Assembly: GCA_033851265.1 (NCBI GenBank)
Contig: JAWWOW010000007.1
Span: 124,001-188,000, forward strand
Direction of reading: 5' to 3'
Origin: JAWWOW01 sp033851265
Lineage (GTDB): Bacteria > Actinomycetota > Actinomycetes > JAWWOW01
DNA length: 64,000 nucleotides
The stretch's first letter is position 1, and the number at the start of each line of letters is the position of its first letter. Made by a program: the position numbers and the translations under genes. The notes beneath the pieces are model-generated. The model did not search any database. It was not told the origin of the DNA and saw only the letters and a list, made by a program, of their open reading frames with translations. Below, piece by piece: positions 58,318 through 64,000 of the stretch.

Positions 58318-61125
58318 TCAGATGTGAACCCGACCTGACGTTACGCCGAATTCGTCCAATGCGAACGCAACCGCGTCGTCGAGAGCCAAAGCTGCCCCCG
58401 CGGAGTGTGCCTCGTCGTACGCCGCCGCTCCCAGCGCCGTCATCAGCTCTTGCTGCGAGCGTTCCTGCAGCCGAGATTCCAACGCGTCTAGCGCCATGCC
58501 AACGTCGGCCGACAGTGAATCCACCGCTCCGTGCAAAACGGCGCCTCGATGTGACTCGCCAAGTCCGCCAGCGGCCATCGCGAGCCCGAGGAGCGTGTAG
58601 ACCATCAGCTCCTTGTCCGACGTGCGGTGTCCGAGTGTCAGACCACGTGTGAAGAAGTCCTGAGCGTGCTCGAAGTCGCGCTCCTCGATCGCGATCAGGC
58701 CGAGGTTGCTCAGCACCGTTGGCAACGCCGCTGCGTCCTGCAGATCGCTGAAGATGGACAAGCACTCCTCTAGAGCACGCCGACTCGCGGCCGGGTCGCC
58801 GAGCGACAGGTCGATGAGACCCAGATTGTTCAACACACGCGCCGACGCACCGCGGTCGCCAACTTGCTCGAAGAAGCGTCGTGCCTCCTCGAAGTGCACA
58901 CGCCCAGCCAGCAGATCGTCTCGCTCGATCAAGTCGCCGAGCGTCGCGTGGATGCGGCCCAGCAAGTGCGCACCCGCGCCCGCCTTTTGCGCCAACTGCA
59001 ACGATTCTGCTCCGCACTCGTGCGCGGTCGCGTAGTCACCGCGCCGTGTTGCCAACCACGCCATGTCGTTCAGCGCCTCGGCGCAGCCAACGTCATCACC
59101 GACGCCACGCCGGATCGCCAACGCCTCGTCCAGCAGCGAGCCGGCTCCCACGAAGTCCCCGGCCCGGTTGTGCAGGTTCGCGACCGCGACCAGTGCAGAC
59201 GCGCGTTCGACCGCCTGCTCCGACGCACGCTCCAGGACCGCCGAGGCTTGCTCCATGCCCTCGACGGCGCGCCCGCGCATGACCCAGTACCTGCAGAGGG
59301 CTGCCAGCAGCCGAAGTGCCGGGACGATCCCCGCTTCGTCGCTCAAGCTGAACGTGAGCGCGGCCCGCAGGTTGCTGTCTTCGGCGTCTAACCGATCGAG
59401 CCAAGGGCGTTGAGCCGACGTGTCCATCTCGCGGCGTGCCTGCTCGGCCAGACCGAGGTAGTAGTCGCGGTGGCGAGTTTGTACGGCGCGAATGTCGTCA
59501 TCCGCAAGCCCAGCGAGCTGCTGTACGGCGTACTGGCGAACGATCTCGAGCATCCCGTAGCGCACGTCAGAGCCGCGTGACTCGGCCTGGACGAGGCTCT
59601 TGTCGACGAGTGACGTCAACAGGTCGAGGATCTCCACATCGCTTCGCTCGAGATCGACGGCGACTGCTTCGGCTGCTTCCAACGTCCAACCGCCCGAGAA
59701 GGCAGCCAATGTTCGCAGCAAACCCCGCTCGTCATCGTCCAGCAGGTTGTAGGACCAGTCGACGAGCGCGCGCAGAGTCTGCTGTCGCGGCAGCGCAAAC
59801 CGGTGCCCACCGGTCAACAGCCGGAACTGGTCATCGAGTCGTGCGTCGATGGTGTCGATCGAGAGCGAACGCAGGCGCGCCGCAGCAAGCTCGATGGCCA
59901 ACGGCACACCTTCGAGTCGACGACAGATCGAGGTGACCGCGCCGACCGTGGACTCGTCCATCACGAACGCTGGCTGATGCGCGTGTGCCCGCTCCACGAA
60001 CAGTTGGACCGCTTCGAACTCAGTCGCTTCCTCGACTGGTGTTGAGGGGTCGTCCGGCGGCAGGCCCAGCGGCGAGAGCCGGTAGACGTACTCACCCTCA
60101 ACCTCCAGCGGCTGCCGGCTCGTCGCGATGATGTCGACCTGCGGACACGTGCGCAGCACCCGGTCAGCGAACTCTGCGCAGCCCTCGACGAGGTGTTCGC
60201 AGTTGTCGAGGACCAACAGCATCCGTCGCGCCTGCAACCAACTGACGACCGTGTCGAGCACGGGGCGATCAGGGTCTTCGTCGATACCCAGTGCCCGTGC
60301 GACGGCCGCAGCGACAAGCCGCCCGTCCGTCACCGATGCAAGCTCGATGAGCCAGACACCATCGCCGGCGCCGGTGAGCATCGACGTCGCGGCATGGAGC
60401 ACGAGCCGTGTTTTGCCGACCCCACCGGGCCCGCTCACGGTGACCAGTCGAGCGATGTCTACGAGTGCCCGGACACGTTCCGTGTCGTGCTCACGACCGA
60501 CAAAACTGGTCCGTTGCAGTGGGAAGTTGGTCTCACCACGCCACGCTGTGTCGAGCGGTGGGAACTCGCTCGCCAACCCCGGACCGTTGACCTCGAACAG
60601 CTCGAGCGGGATGTCGAAGTCCTTCAGCCGGTGCGTGCCGAGGGAGGTCAGCGACAGCGTCTTTGGCAACGCGGTTGCAACGGAACGCGCGCAGGCTTCG
60701 GACAGCAACGTCTGTCCGGGATGCGCCGCCTTCGCGACCCGGGCCGCCTGGTGCACGGCGAGCGCGACGTAGTCACCTGCCTGCGGAGTCGCGTAGCCGG
60801 TGTGCAGACCGGCGCGGATCCGGATGACGCCATCGGTGGGCCAGTCCTGCGCGGCGAGAGTTGCCTGCGCTTCCGCTATCGCGATCACCGCCTCCACCGG
60901 GTCACCGAACGCAACGAAGAAGCTGTCGCCCTCGGTCCGCACTTCGACGCCGTCGTGCGCGGTGATGGCGCGGCGGATGACTTCCTGGTGGCGGAAAAGC
61001 AGGCCCGCCCACTCATCGCCCCAGCGCTGGAACAGCCGAGTGGACCCGCCGATGTCGGTGAAGAGGAAGGTGACGGCTCCGGACGGGAGACTGCCTGGCT
61101 GCGGACGTCGCACGTCCCGCCTCAC
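58318..61125 (-). CDS. Class III cyclase-like domain fused to NB-ARC/STAND ATPase and TPR repeats (altered active site)
   Basis: A 935-residue signalling protein. The cyclase homology domain (about 16-180) keeps metal ligands D24 (FTDIGGST) and D67 (EGDSFF) and R129, but the substrate lysine aligns with R63 and the transition-state Asn with H125 (AVHQAAR). Cyclase activity is therefore doubtful or altered, as known for several mycobacterial relatives. An NB-ARC-type ATPase follows, with Walker A GPGGVGKT (about 232-239) and LLVLDNCEHL, then tetratricopeptide-like repeats (about 560-880). There is no DNA-binding domain at the end. ATG at 61125; the SRPBCC gene follows immediately. Confidence 0.9.
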   Translation of the reverse strand: MRRDVRRPQPGSLPSGAVTFLFTDIGGSTRLFQRWGDEWAGLLFRHQEVIRRAITAHDGVEVRTEGDSFFVAFGDPVEAVIAIAEAQATLAAQDWPTDGVIRIRAGLHTGYATPQAGDYVALAVHQAARVAKAAHPGQTLLSEACARSVATALPKTLSLTSLGTHRLKDFDIPLELFEVNGPGLASEFPPLDTAWRGETNFPLQRTSFVGREHDTERVRALVDIARLVTVSGPGGVGKTRLVLHAATSMLTGAGDGVWLIELASVTDGRLVAAAVARALGIDEDPDRPVLDTVVSWLQARRMLLVLDNCEHLVEGCAEFADRVLRTCPQVDIIATSRQPLEVEGEYVYRLSPLGLPPDDPSTPVEEATEFEAVQLFVERAHAHQPAFVMDESTVGAVTSICRRLEGVPLAIELAAARLRSLSIDTIDARLDDQFRLLTGGHRFALPRQQTLRALVDWSYNLLDDDERGLLRTLAAFSGGWTLEAAEAVAVDLERSDVEILDLLTSLVDKSLVQAESRGSDVRYGMLEIVRQYAVQQLAGLADDDIRAVQTRHRDYYLGLAEQARREMDTSAQRPWLDRLDAEDSNLRAALTFSLSDEAGIVPALRLLAALCRYWVMRGRAVEGMEQASAVLERASEQAVERASALVAVANLHNRAGDFVGAGSLLDEALAIRRGVGDDVGCAEALNDMAWLATRRGDYATAHECGAESLQLAQKAGAGAHLLGRIHATLGDLIERDDLLAGRVHFEEARRFFEQVGDRGASARVLNNLGLIDLSLGDPAASRRALEECLSIFSDLQDAAALPTVLSNLGLIAIEERDFEHAQDFFTRGLTLGHRTSDKELMVYTLLGLAMAAGGLGESHRGAVLHGAVDSLSADVGMALDALESRLQERSQQELMTALGAAAYDEAHSAGAALALDDAVAFALDEFGVTSGRVHI

Positions 61126-61182
61126 CCCCCGGCTCGCCTAGACGGGACATTTTGCCCTGTCGGTGCTCCGTCGTGTCGGGGA

Positions 61183-61422
61183 CTAGGTCTGTTGTTCGGC
61201 GGGGTGCTCCACGAGCGCAATCACGCGGGCGGCCATGAACCAAGCGGTGCGGACTGCGGTGCCGCCACGCGTGACCTCGCTGACCTGGACCTGACCGCGG
61301 ACCGTGGCGACCTCGACCCGTCGCCCGGCTCGGGTGGCGCGAATCTCATAGGTCCGGGCGTCACCGCCCGCATCGACCACGATCTCGACCCGGTCACCTC
61401 TCACGCAGCCATCATGATCCAC
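61183..61422 (-). CDS. Small hypothetical protein
   Basis: A 79-residue protein (GTG 61422) or 73 residues from GTG 61404. The core VEIVVDAGGDARTYEIRATRAGRRVEVATV and a C-terminal helix ending ALVEHPAEQQT is a strand-rich small domain I have no name for; the phrase is broken by alternating charged and hydrophobic residues as expected for a real protein. No Shine-Dalgarno is seen at either start. It is divergent from the lipoprotein gene at 61519. Confidence 0.6.
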   Translation of the reverse strand: MDHDGCVRGDRVEIVVDAGGDARTYEIRATRAGRRVEVATVRGQVQVSEVTRGGTAVRTAWFMAARVIALVEHPAEQQT

Positions 61423-61448
61423 GCAGCCGGAAAAGTCAGGCGTCGTGG

Positions 61449-61471
61449 CTCAGTTCAGCGCAGTCTCAGCG
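61449..61471 (+). promoter_or_regulatory. Candidate response-regulator direct repeats upstream of the lipoprotein gene
   Basis: CAGTTCAGCG (61451-61460) is followed at once by CAGTCTCAGCG (61461-61471), preceded by CT, so that TCAG occurs three times within 21 bases at about one-turn spacing. It lies 48 bases before the lipoprotein ATG and 27 bases from the divergent gene. An OmpR-family regulator gene follows the lipoprotein, making it the natural candidate for binding here. Confidence 0.35.
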
Positions 61472-61518
61472 TCTCCCCGCGAGAGTGACCAACGATCGCC
61501 CGCAAGCGAGGAGGAGCC

Positions 61519-62268
61519 ATGTCCGTTCGGCACATAGCACTTGCCTTGTCCGGTGTGGCATGTCTGGCAGCGGTGGGTTGTTCGTCCAACGCTTCGAACA
61601 GCACGCAAGGTGTCACCGCATCGTCAGCCACACCCACTGCGACACAGAGTGCGGGTGCGGCCTTCGTCAGTCGCATCGACAACCCCTACTTCCCGCTTCT
61701 CCCTGGGGCTCGCTACGTCTACGACGGAATCAAGGATGGGAAGAAGGCGCATGAGATTCTCACTGTCACTTCGCAAACGGAAGTCGTGGACGGTGTCACC
61801 TGTGTCGTGCTGAAGGACAACCTCTACCTTGCCGGCAAACTGGCCGAGCGGACGACCGACTGGTATGCACAGGACACGGTTGGCAACGTCTGGTACTACG
61901 GCGAGGACACCGTCACGTTCAACGCACAAGGCAAGGTCGAGTCCACCGATGGCACCTGGCGCGCCGGTCGTGCCGGCGCCAGGCCCGGCATCTTCATGCC
62001 GATACAACCCGAGGTCGGACGCTCGTACCAGCAGGAGTACTACAAGGGGCAAGCCGAGGACCACTTCCGCATCCTGAATCTGTCTGCACCTGTTCACGTT
62101 CCGGCTGTTACCGCGACCACCGGCATTCTTACGGAGGAGTGGACCCCACTTGAGCCAGGTGTGCTCGACCATAAGTACTACGTGCGTGGCGTCGGCACGG
62201 TCTTAGAGAAGTCCGTCAAGGGCGACCCTGAATCGCTCACACTGGTTACGTTTACACCGGGAAGCTGA
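61519..62268 (+). CDS. Lipoprotein upstream of a two-component system
   Basis: A 249-residue lipoprotein with lipobox LAAVGC (Cys21), a Ser/Thr/Ala linker (about 22-48) and a beta-rich domain of about 200 residues with LLPGARYVYDG, VTCVVLKDNLYLAG and WYAQDTVGNVWYYGED. ATG at 61519 has GAGGAG at six bases. It lies 46 bases before the regulator gene. Lipoproteins in this position often modulate or are controlled by the kinase next door; no domain name is assigned. Confidence 0.82.
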   Translation: MSVRHIALALSGVACLAAVGCSSNASNSTQGVTASSATPTATQSAGAAFVSRIDNPYFPLLPGARYVYDGIKDGKKAHEILTVTSQTEVVDGVTCVVLKDNLYLAGKLAERTTDWYAQDTVGNVWYYGEDTVTFNAQGKVESTDGTWRAGRAGARPGIFMPIQPEVGRSYQQEYYKGQAEDHFRILNLSAPVHVPAVTATTGILTEEWTPLEPGVLDHKYYVRGVGTVLEKSVKGDPESLTLVTFTPGS

Positions 62269-62314
62269 CCGCACCTCTAGTCTCGGGTCGGGCGTTGCAA
62301 GGAGAGGCGCGGGT

Positions 62315-62992
62315 ATGCGCGTGTTGGTCGTCGAGGACGAACGCGCGTTAGCGGCTGCGGTTGCGCAGGGGCTCGTCGCCGAAGGATTTGCTGCTGACGT
62401 TGTCCATGAAGGCGACGAGGCGCTGCTCCGCGTGATCGATACGCAGTACGACGCGATCGTGCTCGACATCATGTTGCCGAAGCTGTCCGGATATGAAGTC
62501 CTCCGGCAGATGAGGACGGCCGGAGTATGGACGCCGGTCATCATGCTGACGGCAAAAGATGGCGAGTACGACGTAGCGGACGCGCTCGACCTCGGGGCCG
62601 ATGACTACCTGATCAAGCCGTTCTCGTTCGTCGTCTTGGTGGCCCGGCTGCGCGCGCTGCTGCGACGCGGTGCTCCCGAGCGACCTGCCCAGATGGTCAC
62701 CGGGGATCTCGTCGTCGACCCCGCGACCCGGCGGGTGGTCCGCGGGGGGACCGAAGTGGCGCTGACCGCACGCGAGTTCGCAGTGCTCGAGTACCTCATG
62801 CGTTGCGCCGACACGGTCGTCAGCAAGACCGAAGTGCTCCAGCACGTCTGGGATGAGTACTACGACGGCGACCCGAACATCGTCGAGGTGTATGTCGGCT
62901 ACCTACGCCGCAAGATCGACGCGCCGTTTGGCAAGGCAGCTATCGAGACGGTTCGCGGAGCGGGGTACCGGTTGCGTGGTGATGGGGGATGA
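62315..62992 (+). CDS. OmpR-family response regulator
   Basis: A 225-residue regulator with receiver motifs VLVVEDERALA, phospho-acceptor D51 in IVLDIMLPKLSGYE, LTAKDGE and the switch lysine in YLIKPFSF, then a winged-helix domain ending NIVEVYVGYLRRKIDAPFG..TVRGAGYRL. ATG at 62315 follows GGAG in GCAAGGAGAGGC. Its TGA overlaps the kinase ATG as ATGA. The TcrA/PhoP-like pattern does not fix the signal; the neighbouring lipoprotein suggests an envelope cue. Confidence 0.92.
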   Translation: MRVLVVEDERALAAAVAQGLVAEGFAADVVHEGDEALLRVIDTQYDAIVLDIMLPKLSGYEVLRQMRTAGVWTPVIMLTAKDGEYDVADALDLGADDYLIKPFSFVVLVARLRALLRRGAPERPAQMVTGDLVVDPATRRVVRGGTEVALTAREFAVLEYLMRCADTVVSKTEVLQHVWDEYYDGDPNIVEVYVGYLRRKIDAPFGKAAIETVRGAGYRLRGDGG

Positions 62993-64000
62993 GCTCGGCC
63001 AGCGCGTTTCGCGGTTGGTGGGGGCGTCGCACACTGCGTGCGCGGTTGACCGCTGCAGCCACCCTCGCCATCGTGCTCACGTTGTCTATCGCCGCATACG
63101 CCTTAGTTCTGGTCGTCCATTGGAGCATGCAACGCGCGGTCGACAACACCGTGCGCGAACGTGCCCGATCGGTCGCGGCAGTGGTCAACAGCGCAGGCGC
63201 GGATGCGATCGTCGACGTCGAACGCCGGTCCGATGCAGTCGTGCAGGTCATCGACGCGAACGGCGTGGTCGTCCTCCGCTCAGTAAATGCCCGCGAGCTG
63301 CCGCGCCTTTTCTTCTTCACCCCTTCGGACACCGTTACCGTTCACACGAGTACGAAGCCGATTCCTGTCGTCGATTCAGCCGACATCTATCGCGTCGCGG
63401 TGATCCGAGCAAAAAATGGCGCCACCGTCTATGCGGCTGTCGCCAACGACGATGTGCGCGAGAACACTCGCATCGTCGCTGTCGCGATGGTTGTTGGCGT
63501 CCCGCTGTTGACCGCCCTGCTGGCGGTGGTCACCTGGCTCCTGGTCGGCCGCGCTCTGCGTCCTGTCGAGTCACTGCGCGGGCAGGCTGAGCGCATCACC
63601 GCGACCGACCTCAAGCAACGATTGACACCCCCCGAGGCGGAGGACGAGCTGCACCGCCTTGCGGAGACGCTCAACGAGATGCTCGACCGCCTCGAATCCT
63701 CAACCGTGCGGCAGCGCGAGTTCGTAGCGGACGCCGCACACGAGCTCCGCAGTCCATTGACGGCGTTGCGTGCGCAGCTCGAGGTTGCAGCGGCTCACCC
63801 GGACGGCCCGACTGCGATCCAGGTGCCGGTCCTGCTGTCCGAGGTGGAGCGCGTGTCCAGCCTCGTCGACAACCTGTTGCACCTCGCGCGATTGGATGCA
63901 CAACCCGCGCGAACACCACGCCTGGTCGATCTCGATGACGTTGTATTCAGCGAGGTCGCCCGTCTTCGTCCCGGGACCAACGTGAACATCGATGTGAGTC
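62989..64000 (+). CDS. Sensor histidine kinase (partial, cut by the right edge)
   Basis: Only the first 337 codons are in the window. First membrane helix about 20-43, an extracytoplasmic domain of about 115 residues, second helix about 162-186, HAMP (about 187-240) and HisKA with H251 in ADAAHELRSPLTALRAQLE; the ATPase domain lies beyond the edge. The ATG at 62989 overlaps the regulator stop by 4 bases, so the two are partners. Confidence 0.9.
   Translation, partial: MSSASAFRGWWGRRTLRARLTAAATLAIVLTLSIAAYALVLVVHWSMQRAVDNTVRERARSVAAVVNSAGADAIVDVERRSDAVVQVIDANGVVVLRSVNARELPRLFFFTPSDTVTVHTSTKPIPVVDSADIYRVAVIRAKNGATVYAAVANDDVRENTRIVAVAMVVGVPLLTALLAVVTWLLVGRALRPVESLRGQAERITATDLKQRLTPPEAEDELHRLAETLNEMLDRLESSTVRQREFVADAAHELRSPLTALRAQLEVAAAHPDGPTAIQVPVLLSEVERVSSLVDNLLHLARLDAQPARTPRLVDLDDVVFSEVARLRPGTNVNIDVS

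Overview
The window is high-GC DNA with GTG/ATG starts, many 4-base stop/start overlaps, mostly short intergenic gaps, lipoproteins, LAxTG-type surface anchoring, a polyphosphate glucokinase and MprAB/PepD-like regulation. This points to a free-living, probably soil or freshwater, actinobacterium. The order cannot be fixed from the sequence alone. I saw no rRNA, tRNA, CRISPR array, integrase, transposase or phage gene; it reads as ordinary chromosome. About 56 protein genes are supported.

Layout. 1-6.7 kb: a cut-off zinc peptidase with peptidoglycan-binding repeats, a long-chain acyl-CoA dehydrogenase with a crotonase, a lytic transglycosylase and a small cyclic-nucleotide-binding protein. 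6.8-12.4 kb: a tightly coupled run of zincin, RNA methyltransferase, branched-chain-amino-acid-type ABC transporter (LivH, a fused LivM-LivG, LivK) and a lipoprotein; no LivF is present. 12.7-14.7 kb: an anchored surface protein and a LmbE/MshB-like deacetylase. 14.8-18.9 kb: gnd, pgi, a histidine phosphatase and ppgK, a sugar-phosphate operon. 19.2-25.0 kb: an envelope-stress block, transcribed leftwards: HtrA/PepD protease, MprA-like regulator, MprB-like kinase, MacB-like permease and ATPase, preceded by four 8-base repeats on an exact 11-bp ladder. 25.1-30.6 kb: membrane and secreted proteins, a patatin and a RibD-type reductase.

30.6-35.5 kb holds the most distinctive system: a leftward operon of amidohydrolase, acetoacetate-decarboxylase-like enzyme, short-chain dehydrogenase, second amidohydrolase and tetR. 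It is headed by a recognisable promoter carrying a 17-bp palindrome, and looks like a self-regulated catabolic unit for an unknown substrate. A third amidohydrolase of the same subfamily lies at 55.6 kb. 35.6-43.9 kb: small exported proteins, a Tat-exported amine oxidase with a large propeller/PKD secreted protein, and a dehydrogenase. 44.0-48.5 kb: a class III adenylyl cyclase fused to a STAND-type ATPase, and a latex-clearing-protein relative. 49.7-53.5 kb: KdpE/KdpD-like two-component system beside a KimA-like potassium importer. 53.6-64 kb: lipoproteins, a second cyclase-ATPase fusion with altered catalytic residues, and a lipoprotein/regulator/kinase trio cut by the right edge.

Outside genes, the clearest signal is a dispersed hairpin repeat present three times (4.27, 12.4 and 37.1 kb), with an identical 10-bp stem and a 15-nt loop each time. 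Two of the copies share about 160 bp of flanking sequence.
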